A DNA stretch of 64,000 bases from Vicinamibacterales bacterium. Lineage in GTDB: Bacteria > Acidobacteriota > Vicinamibacteria > Vicinamibacterales > Fen-181. A model generated the notes under the pieces. It did not search any database. It had not been told where the DNA came from and worked only from the letters and a program-made list of their open reading frames with translations. The stretch lies in contig DASXVO010000086.1 in assembly GCA_036504215.1 (NCBI GenBank), forward strand, positions 1-64,000, read 5' to 3'. Position numbers and translations under genes: made by a program. Below are positions 10,869-19,657 of this stretch, one piece after another. Numbering within the stretch: position 1 is the first letter of the stretch; each line of letters starts with the position of its first letter.

Positions 10869-12251
10869 ATGAGCGACACGAGAAGAGGCTTGTTCATCAC
10901 CGGCGACGGAAGAAACCTCGCCTTGACGTTCGTCCTCGTCAGCTCCCTGTTCCTGCTCTGGGGGCTCTGCAACGGGATGATCGACGTGATGGACAAGCAC
11001 TTCCAGACGGAACTGCACCTCAGCAAGTCGCAGTCCGCGTGGGTCCAGTTCGCACACTATCTCGGGTACTTCCTGATGGCGATGCCCGCTGGCTGGCTGG
11101 CGACCCGGCTCGGGTACAAGGGCGGCATCATCAGCGGTCTCCTGATGGTGGCGCTCGGCGGGTTCTGGTTCCTCCCCGCCACGCACATCAACGCCCTCGC
11201 CCAGGCGGGCAGCGTCTCTCCGACGACCGCGTTTGTCGGCTACCTCGCGGGCGTCTGCGCCATCGCCGCGGGGCTCACGTTCCTGGAGACCGTCGCCAAC
11301 CCCTACACCACGGTGCTCGGACCGCCGCAATTCGCGGCCACGCGCATCAACCTCGCGCAATCCTGCAACGGGGTCGGGTGGATCTTCGGCCCCATCATCG
11401 GCGGGATGTTCTTCTACTCGACCGACGCGGCGGGCCGGAGCACCGGCAGCGAGACGCTGTACATCCCATATGTCGTCGTGGCGATCGTCGTGGTCGTCCT
11501 GGCGATCGTCTTCGCGTTCGCCGACATCCCGGACATCGAGGCCGAGGACGACTACCATCTCGACGACGGCGCGGCCGGCCCGGCGCACTCAATCTGGCGC
11601 CACCCGCACTTCGTGATGGCCGTGGCCGCCCAGTTCTTCTACGTGGCCGCGCAGGCCGGCATCTTCAGCTTCTTCATCAACTACATGACGGCCGAAGTGC
11701 CGCCCATTCCCGCTTCCTGGCGCTCGGACCTCCTGCGGAGCTGGTTCGAGTCGGGCCAGGCAGGGGCCCTCCGTCTCAGCGACCGGGGCGCGGCCAACCT
11801 GGCCTCGATCGGCTTCGTGTGTTTCCTCGTCGGCCGGTTCACCGGCGCGGGCCTGTTGAAGAAGTTCGCCGCCCACAGGGTACTCGCGCTCTACGGTGTC
11901 CTGAACGTCGTCGCCTGCTTTCTGGTGTTCCTGAAGCTCGGCTGGCTGTCGGTGGCGTGCGTGTTCGCCAGCTACTTCTTCATGTCGATCATGTTCCCGA
12001 CGATCTTCGCGCTCGGGATCTTCGGCCTTGGCGCCCGTGCCAAGAAGGCCTCCGCCTACATCGTCATGGCGATCATGGGCGGCGCCATCCTGCCGAAGTT
12101 GATGGGGCACGTGGCCGACCAGTACGACATGTCGCGCGGCTTCATCGTGCCGATGGTGTGCTTCGCCTTCGTGGCGTTCTACGGGCACTGGTGGCCGAAG
12201 GTCAGCGGCGTGGAGTCGATGACGGCGCCGAAGCCAGACGCCGCCCGATGA
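10869..12251 (+). CDS. fucP: L-fucose:H+ symporter FucP (major facilitator superfamily)
   Basis: A 460-residue inner-membrane transporter with about twelve hydrophobic segments. The first helix region contains LLWGLCNGMIDVMDKHFQ, a signature of the FucP branch of sugar:proton symporters, and the fifth region LTFLETVANPYTTVLGPP matches the same family. A charged cytoplasmic loop of about 25 residues (IEAEDDYHLDDG) separates the two halves. Placed between the fucosidase and fucose isomerase genes, it most likely imports L-fucose. Related proteins carry glucose, galactose or N-acetylglucosamine, but the operon context favours fucose. Confidence 0.92.
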   Translation: MSDTRRGLFITGDGRNLALTFVLVSSLFLLWGLCNGMIDVMDKHFQTELHLSKSQSAWVQFAHYLGYFLMAMPAGWLATRLGYKGGIISGLLMVALGGFWFLPATHINALAQAGSVSPTTAFVGYLAGVCAIAAGLTFLETVANPYTTVLGPPQFAATRINLAQSCNGVGWIFGPIIGGMFFYSTDAAGRSTGSETLYIPYVVVAIVVVVLAIVFAFADIPDIEAEDDYHLDDGAAGPAHSIWRHPHFVMAVAAQFFYVAAQAGIFSFFINYMTAEVPPIPASWRSDLLRSWFESGQAGALRLSDRGAANLASIGFVCFLVGRFTGAGLLKKFAAHRVLALYGVLNVVACFLVFLKLGWLSVACVFASYFFMSIMFPTIFALGIFGLGARAKKASAYIVMAIMGGAILPKLMGHVADQYDMSRGFIVPMVCFAFVAFYGHWWPKVSGVESMTAPKPDAAR

Positions 12252-12326
12252 ATGCGGCGCGCGCCGCACGCCTCAGCCGGCGCCCGCGTCGTGCCCGGGC
12301 GTCGGAATTTCAGGAGGGTGTCAGTC

Positions 12327-14141
12327 ATGGGTGCCAATTTCCCGCTTCCCGAGGCCATCGCGAACACGCGCGCTACCGCCCGCCCGCCGAAGATCGGCAT
12401 CCGTCCGGTCATCGACGGGCGCCGCAGGGGCGTACGCGAGTCGCTGGAACACCAGGTCATGGCGATGGCCCGCTCCGCCGCAACGCTCTACGAGAGAGAC
12501 CTCCGGCATCCCGACGGGCGGGCGGTCGAGTGCGTGGTCGCGGACACGTGCATCGGCGGCGTGGCCGAGGCATCGGCGTGCGCGGAGCAGTTCGCACGCG
12601 CGGGCGTTGGCGTCAGCCTGACCGTCACGCCGTGCTGGTGCTACGGCACCGAGGTGATGGATGCCGATCCGGTGACGCCGAAGGGCGTGTGGGGATTCAA
12701 CGGCACGGAGCGGCCAGGCGCGGTCTACCTGGCGGCCGCGCTCGCGGGCTACGCGCAGAAGGGACTCCCGGCGTTCGGCATCTACGGGCGCGACGTCCAG
12801 GACAAGGACGACACGACGATTCCCGAGGATGCCCGGCGCAAGCTGTTGCTGTTCGCGCGCGCGGGCCTCGCCGTGGCGCGGATGCGGGGACAGTCGTACC
12901 TGAGCATCGGCGGCACGAGCATGGGCATCGCGGGCAGCATCGTGGACCAGGACTTCCTTCAGAGCTACCTCGGGATGCGAACCGAGGCGGTTGACATGTC
13001 CGAAATCGTACGCCGGATGGAGGAGGGCATCTTCGACCGCGCCGAGTTCGACGCGGCGCTGGCCTGGGTGAAGGCGCACTGCCGCGAGGGTGCCGACGCC
13101 AATCCAGCGTCGAAGCAGGCCAGCCGGGCACGCAAGGACGCGGAGTGGGAGACGTGCGTCCAGTGCGCGATAATCGTGCGCGACCTGATGGTCGGGAACC
13201 CCCGCCTGCGCGAGGCGGGATGGGACGAGGAATCGCTCGGCCATCACGCACTGGTGGCCGGATTCCAGGGGCAGCGGGCCTGGACCGATCACTGGCCGAA
13301 CGGCGATTTCCTCGAGTCGATGCTCAACTCCAGCTTCGACTGGACCGGGATCCGTCAGCCGTTCATCGTCGCGACCGAGAACGACTCGCTCAACGGCGTG
13401 GCGATGCTGTTCGGTCACCTCCTCACGGCGACGGCCAGCCTCTTCGCCGACGTGCGGACCTTCTGGAGCCCGGCGGCGGTCAGGCGGGTCACCGGATCCG
13501 AGTTGGCCGGCAGGGCGGCAGCGGGCGTCATCCACCTGCTCAACTCCGGTGCCGCGGCGCTCGACGCCAGCGGACGCCTCGCGCGAGGGGGCCAGCCGTG
13601 CATGAAGCCGTTCTGGGAGATCACCGAGGAGGAAGCCGACGCCTGCCTGCGCGCCACCACGTGGTGCCCCGCCGTGCGCGACTACTTCCGTGGAGGCGGC
13701 TATTCGAGCCGGTTCGTCACCTGCGGCGAGTGGCCCCTGACGATGATTCGGGTGAACATGGTGAAGGGCCTCGGCCCGGTGCTCCAGTTGGCCGAGGGCT
13801 GGACCGTCGATCTCCCCGACCAGGTCCATGCGGCCCTCGACGCGCGCACCGACCCCACCTGGCCGACCACGTGGTTCGCGCCGAAACTGACCGGCAGCGG
13901 GGCCTTCACCGACGCGTACAGCGTGATGGCCAACTGGGGGGCCAACCACGCGGCGGCCACCTACGGGCACATCGGCGATCAGGTGCTCGCCCTGGCGTCG
14001 ATGCTCCGCATACCGGTCAACATGCACAACGTCGAAGCCGGTCGAATCTTCAGGCCGGCCTCGTGGAGTGCCTTCGGCACCAGCGATCCCGAGGGGGCGG
14101 ACTACCGCGCCTGCGCCGCCTACGGACCGCTGTACGCCTGA
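12327..14141 (+). CDS. fucI: L-fucose isomerase
   Basis: A 604-residue cytoplasmic aldose-ketose isomerase converting L-fucose to L-fuculose; E. coli FucI has 591. Predicted metal ligands are E351 (ATENDS), D375 (LFADVRTF) and H541 (WGANHAAA), corresponding in order to the three Mn ligands of characterised enzymes. The frame extends upstream to 12252, but the ATG at 12327 is preceded by AGGAGGG with 8-base spacing and matches the family N-terminus. The family also acts on D-arabinose. No fuculokinase or fuculose-1-phosphate aldolase lies nearby, so the downstream steps must be encoded elsewhere or differ. Confidence 0.95.
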   Translation: MGANFPLPEAIANTRATARPPKIGIRPVIDGRRRGVRESLEHQVMAMARSAATLYERDLRHPDGRAVECVVADTCIGGVAEASACAEQFARAGVGVSLTVTPCWCYGTEVMDADPVTPKGVWGFNGTERPGAVYLAAALAGYAQKGLPAFGIYGRDVQDKDDTTIPEDARRKLLLFARAGLAVARMRGQSYLSIGGTSMGIAGSIVDQDFLQSYLGMRTEAVDMSEIVRRMEEGIFDRAEFDAALAWVKAHCREGADANPASKQASRARKDAEWETCVQCAIIVRDLMVGNPRLREAGWDEESLGHHALVAGFQGQRAWTDHWPNGDFLESMLNSSFDWTGIRQPFIVATENDSLNGVAMLFGHLLTATASLFADVRTFWSPAAVRRVTGSELAGRAAAGVIHLLNSGAAALDASGRLARGGQPCMKPFWEITEEEADACLRATTWCPAVRDYFRGGGYSSRFVTCGEWPLTMIRVNMVKGLGPVLQLAEGWTVDLPDQVHAALDARTDPTWPTTWFAPKLTGSGAFTDAYSVMANWGANHAAATYGHIGDQVLALASMLRIPVNMHNVEAGRIFRPASWSAFGTSDPEGADYRACAAYGPLYA

Positions 14142-14154
14142 CGCGGGAGAAGGT

Positions 14155-16176
14155 ATGTTCATCCTCCGAACGTTCGCGTGCGTGGCGCTCGCCGCCTTCC
14201 CCGTTCTCGCCCAGCCCGCCCGGCCGACCCCGCCGACCGGGGCGCTGGCGGACTACCATGTCCACGTGAAGGGCGGCCTCACGCTCGACGACGCCCTCAG
14301 CCGATCGAGCCAGACCGGCATCCGCTACGGCATCGTCATCAACGGCGGCCTGGGTTTCCCGGTGAGCAGCGACGAGGGGCTCGAGGCCTTTCTTCGCGAG
14401 ATGCGCGGAAAGCCGGCCTTCGTGGCGTTCCAGGCCGAGGGCCGCGAATGGGTGCGCCTCTTCTCCAGGCGGACGCTCGAGAAATTCGACTACGTCTTCA
14501 CGGACGCGATGACGTGGACCGACGACAGCGGCAGGCGCATGCGGCTGTGGATCGAGGACGAAGTCGGCGCCATCGCCGACCCGCAGGCGTTCATGGATAT
14601 GCTCGTCAAGCGCGCCACGGGGATCTTCGACAACGAGCCGATCGATCTCTACGTCAACCCGACGTTCCTGCCGAAGCGGATCGCGGCCGGCTATGACTCG
14701 CTCTGGACACCGGCGCGCATGCAGCGAATCGTCGACCGCCTGGCCGCGAACGGCATCGGGATGGAGATCAACAACCGATACCGCATCCCGAGCACCGCCT
14801 TCATCCGTCTGGCGAAAAGATCCGGCGTCAAGTTCGCGTGCGGCACCAACAACACCGGGCCGGACGACCTGGGCCGCAACGAGTACTGCGCCGAGATGAT
14901 CCGGCAGTGTGACTTGCGCGAAGCGGACTTCTGGGTCCCGCCCGCCGACGGCAGGAAGGCGGTCCAGCGCCGGCCCTTCCCCCGTGGAGGCGACGGGCTG
15001 ACGCCCGCGCGGGTGGACGCACTGCGCGCCGAGATCCGCGCCCACTTCTTCGTGCCGGACCCGCTGCCGGCGCTCGATGCGCGCACTCACCGTCGGTTCG
15101 ATCCGGCGCCAGGTGTCACCGCAGAGGCTGTGAGCTATGCCACCGAGTTCGGCACGCGCGTGCCCGCCATCCTCTATCTCCCGACGCCGCTGCCCAGGGG
15201 AAGAATCCCCGCCTTCATCGTCGTCAACGGGCACGGCGGCGACAAGCACTCGTGGTACTCCTACTACACCGGCATCACGTTCGCGCGCGGCGGCGCGGCG
15301 GTACTCACTTACGATCAGGCCGGCGAGGCGGAGCGAAGCGCGCACCGCGCGTCGGGTACGCGGGACCACGATCGGATCGAGGGCGACCAGGTCCTGGCGC
15401 GCCGGCTATGCGGCCTGATGCTCACCGACGTCATGCAGGCCGTCTCGTACCTGTCGACGCGCACCGAGGTCGACCCGGCCCGGATTGGCGCCGGCGGGTA
15501 CTCACTCGGGTCCTTCGTGCTCGCGCTGGCCGGGGCGGTGGAGCCGCGGCTCCGCGCCTGCGTGATGGTCGGGGGCGGCAACCTCGACGGCCGTGGCGGT
15601 TACTGGGACAAGTCGAAGCCGATGTGCCAGGGACTGCCCTACCAGTCGCTCGGATTTCTCGGCGACCGGGCGGCGGTGATCTACGCGCTGCACGCGGCGC
15701 GGGGCCCGGCGCTCGTCTGGAACGGCCGCGCCGACTCGGTCGTGAACGTGCCGGCAACGCTGGAGCCGTTCTTCGACGATCTGCGATCGCGGGTCGTGGC
15801 GCTGCGCGGGACGACCGATGGCGTCTTCGAGTTCGGCTTCGTGCCGGACGGCAGCCATCGACCCTATTTCCTGACGCGCCCGGTAGTGCTGTGGCTGGGG
15901 CTGCGGCTTGGCTTTCCGAATTGGACCGACGCCTCGATTCGCTTGATGCCCGAGACGAAGATCGGCGCGTGGGTGCGGGCGACCGGCGTGGCGGTCGACA
16001 TGCAGTACGCGGCGGACGAGCGCGAGGGCGGGACGCTCGCCGTCGGCGACGGCGTCCCGGGCTACAGATGGGAAGACCTGTGCGTGTACACCCCGACCGA
16101 GTGGGAGCAGGCCAAGCGCCCGCTCGTTCTCGACACCTGGGTGGAGGCGGCGAGAGCAGCGGGCACCGGGCGCTAG
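14155..16176 (+). CDS. Secreted fusion: PHP-like metal-dependent domain plus alpha/beta hydrolase
   Basis: A 673-residue protein with a signal peptide (cleavage near VLAQ, residue 20). Residues about 30-265 look like a PHP (polymerase and histidinol phosphatase) domain: DYHVH (33-37) supplies the first metal ligands and EINN (204-207) a later conserved acid. Residues about 320-600 form an alpha/beta hydrolase, with NGHGGDKHSWY (358-368) as oxyanion region, GGYSLGS (448-454, nucleophile S450), D527 and H568 as the likely triad. The start is supported by GGAGAAGG before ATG 14155. It is the last gene of the fucose operon. A deacetylase or esterase of acylated sugars is a reasonable guess for the second domain; the PHP domain substrate is unknown. 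The two domains are normally separate genes. Confidence 0.8.
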   Translation: MFILRTFACVALAAFPVLAQPARPTPPTGALADYHVHVKGGLTLDDALSRSSQTGIRYGIVINGGLGFPVSSDEGLEAFLREMRGKPAFVAFQAEGREWVRLFSRRTLEKFDYVFTDAMTWTDDSGRRMRLWIEDEVGAIADPQAFMDMLVKRATGIFDNEPIDLYVNPTFLPKRIAAGYDSLWTPARMQRIVDRLAANGIGMEINNRYRIPSTAFIRLAKRSGVKFACGTNNTGPDDLGRNEYCAEMIRQCDLREADFWVPPADGRKAVQRRPFPRGGDGLTPARVDALRAEIRAHFFVPDPLPALDARTHRRFDPAPGVTAEAVSYATEFGTRVPAILYLPTPLPRGRIPAFIVVNGHGGDKHSWYSYYTGITFARGGAAVLTYDQAGEAERSAHRASGTRDHDRIEGDQVLARRLCGLMLTDVMQAVSYLSTRTEVDPARIGAGGYSLGSFVLALAGAVEPRLRACVMVGGGNLDGRGGYWDKSKPMCQGLPYQSLGFLGDRAAVIYALHAARGPALVWNGRADSVVNVPATLEPFFDDLRSRVVALRGTTDGVFEFGFVPDGSHRPYFLTRPVVLWLGLRLGFPNWTDASIRLMPETKIGAWVRATGVAVDMQYAADEREGGTLAVGDGVPGYRWEDLCVYTPTEWEQAKRPLVLDTWVEAARAAGTGR

Positions 16177-17036
16177 CGAACCCGACAGGCGAGTGCGTTC
16201 CTCAGCATCGCGAGCGATTCGGGCGCCTGCGCGGCGAAATCCGTCGTGGACGCCTCGATGCTGAGACGCCCGGCGTAGCCGATCTTGCACAGATTCCCGA
16301 AGAATCCCGCGTAGTTCGTCTCATCCCGGCTCGACGGGTACACGCGCCCGTTCGGGTTGGCCAGGTGGGTGTGAACGATTTGCTTTCCAGCCTCGAGCAG
16401 CACGGCCGGGCTCTCCCCCTCCTCGGCCAGGTGGTAGTAGTCCACGAGGAGCCTGATCTCGGGGCGATCGACCGCGTTGACGAGCGCCAAGCCTTCGCGC
16501 GCGGTGTTGAGGATGTTCGTCTCCTGGTGACGGAGCGGCTCGATCGCGATGGTGATGCCGCGTTCCCGGGCCAGGGGGGCGATGCGTCGGCAGAAGTCCA
16601 CGAGCTGGCCCACAGCCTCCTGCCGCGAGAACCCATCGGGCACGCGCCGCGCCCCGCCGCTGCCCAGGACGACCACCGACACGCCGAGCGTCTTGAGCCG
16701 GCCCAGGCACGCGCCGACGTACTCCTCCTGACGGCGCTTGTCGACATCGGGCCCGACAAGCTTGATGGCCGCCGGGATGAAGTTGTTGGCGGCGGCCACC
16801 GGGATGCGGAGGCCGGCGATGCGCGCGGCAAGCTGCCGGAACTCGTCGTCGGTCAGCGCGGCCACCTTCGACGCGGCGATCTCCACGTAGTCGAAGCCGG
16901 CCGCCTGGGCCGCCTCGAATCTGTCGGCGTCGAGGCAGACGCCGACCTGCACTCTCGACGGACCCTGCCCGAACGCCGTGCACGCCCAACACAACATCAC
17001 TGCGACCGCATGTTGGAGTTTCATGAGGAGCAGCAT
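16173..17036 (-). CDS. Secreted sugar-phosphate isomerase/epimerase-like TIM barrel (AP endonuclease 2 family)
   Basis: A 287-residue protein with an N-terminal signal peptide (MKLQHAVAVMLCWACTAFGQ) followed by a xylose-isomerase-like TIM barrel. Characteristic pieces are the VGVCLDADRFEAAQAAGFDYVEI start, IAIEPLRHQETN (metal-ligand glutamate), LLVDYYHLAEEG and VHTHLANPNGR. Family members isomerise or epimerise keto-sugars with a divalent metal. An exported member is typical of Acidobacteria and Planctomycetes glycan loci. The end overlaps the stop of the convergent fusion gene by 4 bp. The start could also be the second ATG at 17024; neither has a strong ribosome-binding site. Confidence 0.8.
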   Translation of the reverse strand: MLLLMKLQHAVAVMLCWACTAFGQGPSRVQVGVCLDADRFEAAQAAGFDYVEIAASKVAALTDDEFRQLAARIAGLRIPVAAANNFIPAAIKLVGPDVDKRRQEEYVGACLGRLKTLGVSVVVLGSGGARRVPDGFSRQEAVGQLVDFCRRIAPLARERGITIAIEPLRHQETNILNTAREGLALVNAVDRPEIRLLVDYYHLAEEGESPAVLLEAGKQIVHTHLANPNGRVYPSSRDETNYAGFFGNLCKIGYAGRLSIEASTTDFAAQAPESLAMLRNALACRVR

Positions 17037-17148
17037 ATCAAACCGGCCATCCTGGCGATCGACCGGACGGCGAGACGGGGGTCACCTGCGCCGCGACGTC
17101 GTTCGGCACCGCGAGCGATGGAGGCCGCATCGCAGAGGTATTGAACGA

Positions 17149-17802
17149 ATGGCGGCGTTACCATCCCAATCGTTGCTCCACCGGCTGGTTCCCTTGGCGC
17201 CGGTGGCTGGTGGTGCGCCACTCGTCGCGCATCAGACTGCCGATCTCTTTGGGCTCTGGACGACGTGGGAGGCGGAGTGCGGCGAACGATGCGGCCCACC
17301 GTTCTGGGCCGTGGTGTGGCCGGCGGCCAACGTGCTGGCAGGCTACCTGCTCGCGCACCCGGAGACGGTCTCGGGGCTTCGCGTACTCGACCTTGGATGC
17401 GGCGGCGGCATCGCCGGCATCGCCGCGGCGATGGCCGGGGCGCGATCGGTGATCGCCAACGACGTGGACGCGGTGGCCGAGCACATCGTCACGTTGAATG
17501 CCCGTGCAAACGCAGTCACCCTGACGCTCTCCGCGGAGGATTTGACCACGACGACCGAACGCGCGCCCGCGGACGTCGTCCTCGTCGCCGACATGTTCTA
17601 CGAGCAGGCCCCATCGCGCGGGATGATGGCCTGGCTGCGCGCGTCGGTGTCGGCTGGCTCGCGGGTCCTGATCGCCGACGGCGGACGCCCGTTCTCCCCC
17701 ACCAAGGGCCTGCTGGAGGTGTACTCCAAGCGCGTGACGGTATCGGCGGACGTCGAAGGCGTCCCGGAACGTCTCGTGCGAGTGCTCGAACTGCTCCGCT
17801 GA
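17149..17802 (+). CDS. Class I SAM-dependent methyltransferase, ETFB-lysine/nicotinamide-N-methyltransferase-like
   Basis: A 217-residue cytoplasmic methyltransferase. VLDLGCGGGIAGIAAAMAG is motif I, NDVD the acidic end of strand 2, and ADVVLVADMFYE the motif IV region resembling METTL20/PrmA-like protein lysine methyltransferases. The N-terminus (WAVVWPAANVLAGYLL) matches the ETFB lysine methyltransferase group. An open frame extends upstream to 16978, but that part overlaps the divergent epimerase gene, so ATG 17149 is used. The target protein is not known. Confidence 0.8.
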   Translation: MAALPSQSLLHRLVPLAPVAGGAPLVAHQTADLFGLWTTWEAECGERCGPPFWAVVWPAANVLAGYLLAHPETVSGLRVLDLGCGGGIAGIAAAMAGARSVIANDVDAVAEHIVTLNARANAVTLTLSAEDLTTTTERAPADVVLVADMFYEQAPSRGMMAWLRASVSAGSRVLIADGGRPFSPTKGLLEVYSKRVTVSADVEGVPERLVRVLELLR

Positions 17803-18052
17803 GCACCACCACACCATCGAAGCCGAGATTGGCGATGGCCGAGGACGAGCCGATCGTCCCTTACCGTGTAGCCCGTGATGCGATCGTCGTTGGCGGTACG
17901 GGCATCGTCCATGGGGTCTGCCGGAACGACTGCGACAGCCGGCCGCAGCTTGCGTACCAGCAGGGGACCATCTCGATATCGGGCTCGAAACGCCCGCCGC
18001 GCGTGTTGAGGCGCGAGGTGGAAGGCATCGCGGGGATCCAGACCAACCCTCG
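17803..18052. other. Intergenic region between convergent genes
   Basis: 250 bp between the methyltransferase stop and the COG2509-type stop. Several frames stay open on both strands, but none has a ribosome-binding site, a recognisable domain or a normal start. It may be decayed coding sequence. No clear terminator with a U-run was found. Confidence 0.4.
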
Positions 18053-19654
18053 TCAGTCCCCCCCAGGTGGCGCGTACTGTCCGATGATTGCCTCGGCCAC
18101 GCGGATGCCGTCGGCGGCGGCCGACGTGATGCCGCCGGCATACCCCGCACCCTCTCCCGCAGGGTAGATCCCTCCGATGCTCGCCTCGCACTGCGCCGAA
18201 CGGGTCATGCGCACGGGAGAGGAACTGCGGGTTTCCACTCCGGTCAGGACGGCATCGGGCAGATCGAATCCCGCGACGCGCCGGCCGAACGCGGGCAGCG
18301 CAAGGCAAATGGTGTCGATGACGTATGGCGGCAGACAGCGGCGCAGGTCCGCGGGCAGCACGCCCGGACGGTAGCTGGCAGACACCCTGCCCAGCGCCGC
18401 GCTCGGCACGCCGCGCAACAGATCACCAACCAACTGCACCGGAGCCGCGTAACCGCCGCCGCCAAGCGCAAACGCGAGCGCTTCCCAGTGTCGCTGGAAC
18501 TCGAACCCGCTCAACGGCGATTCGCCGGGGCAATCGAGCGGCGTCACGCCCACCAGCACCGCCGCGTTGGCATTGGCCGCCCCGCGGGCCGACAGGCTCA
18601 TCCCGTTGGTGACCACGCCCCCCGGCTCCGATGCCGCCGCAATCACCTCACCGCCCGGACACATGCAGAAGGTATAGGCGCTCCGGCCGTTGGGCGCATG
18701 GAAGGCGAGTTTGTAGTCGGCGGGTCCCAGGCGTGGATGCCCCGCGAAGCGGCCGTATTGCGACGCGTCGATCAGCGCCTGCGGATGCTCGATGCGCACG
18801 CCCACGGAAAATGGCTTCGGCGCCAACTGGAGGCCGCTCGCGTGGAGCATGGCCACCGTGTCGCGCGCGCTGTGGCCGATGGCCAGCACGCAGACCTGCG
18901 CGGGCAGCGCTTCGCCGTGGTGAAGCCGTAGCCCGGTGAGGGCACCGTTGTCCAGCGCGAGGCCGGTCACCCGCTGCCCGAACAACACCGCCGCGCCGAG
19001 CGATTCGAGCTGGCGCCTGAGATTGACGACGATGCCGCGGAGCCGGTCGGTGCCCACGTGAGGTTTGGCCGCGAACAGGATCGAGGGGTCGGCTCCCGCC
19101 GCGACGAACTCCTGCAGGACCTTGCGGCACCGCGTGTCGTTGATGAGCGTGGTCAGTTTGCCGTCGGAGAACGTCCCCGCCCCGCCCTCGCCAAACTGCG
19201 CATTCGATTCGGGGTCGAGCCCCCCGCCGTTCCAGAAGCCCTCCACGTCGCGGCACCGCTGCGGCACCGGTTTGCCGCGCTCGAGCACCATCGGCCGGTA
19301 GCCGGCCTGCGCCAGGATCAGCGCGGCGAACAGCCCGGCCGGACCGGTCCCCACCACCACGGGACGATGGCGCAGCCGACGCGATCCTGGAGTGACTGGC
19401 TTGTAGGTTTCATCGGGGGTCGGAATGACTTTCGGCGCGGAAGCCGAAGCGAGGATCTGGCGTTCGTCCGCCACCGTCACGTCAACGGAGTAGGTCAGCC
19501 GGATCGCGTGCTTCTTTCGCGCGTCGATCGCCTGCCGACGAACCTCGCAGTGCTGCACCGCCGAAGGCCTCAGCCCCAGTACCTGCGCCACGGCAGCCGC
19601 GATCGCATCGGGTGTGTGGTCGAGCGGCAGATGGATGTCGTGAACACGAACCAC
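18053..19654 (-). CDS. FAD-dependent dehydrogenase, COG2509 type
   Basis: A 533-residue flavoprotein. An N-terminal alpha+beta domain (about residues 1-80, RVHDIHLPLDHTPDAI) precedes the dinucleotide fold VVVGTGPAGLFAALILAQ (about 98-115). GGAGTFSDGKLTT and the C-terminal GEGAGYAGGITSAAADGI are conserved in this uncharacterised dehydrogenase group. No signal peptide, so cytosolic. It starts 3 bp after the COG2081-type flavoprotein gene and is presumably co-expressed with it. Substrate unknown. Confidence 0.85.
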   Translation of the reverse strand: MVRVHDIHLPLDHTPDAIAAAVAQVLGLRPSAVQHCEVRRQAIDARKKHAIRLTYSVDVTVADERQILASASAPKVIPTPDETYKPVTPGSRRLRHRPVVVGTGPAGLFAALILAQAGYRPMVLERGKPVPQRCRDVEGFWNGGGLDPESNAQFGEGGAGTFSDGKLTTLINDTRCRKVLQEFVAAGADPSILFAAKPHVGTDRLRGIVVNLRRQLESLGAAVLFGQRVTGLALDNGALTGLRLHHGEALPAQVCVLAIGHSARDTVAMLHASGLQLAPKPFSVGVRIEHPQALIDASQYGRFAGHPRLGPADYKLAFHAPNGRSAYTFCMCPGGEVIAAASEPGGVVTNGMSLSARGAANANAAVLVGVTPLDCPGESPLSGFEFQRHWEALAFALGGGGYAAPVQLVGDLLRGVPSAALGRVSASYRPGVLPADLRRCLPPYVIDTICLALPAFGRRVAGFDLPDAVLTGVETRSSSPVRMTRSAQCEASIGGIYPAGEGAGYAGGITSAAADGIRVAEAIIGQYAPPGGD

Positions 19655-19657
19655 GGT

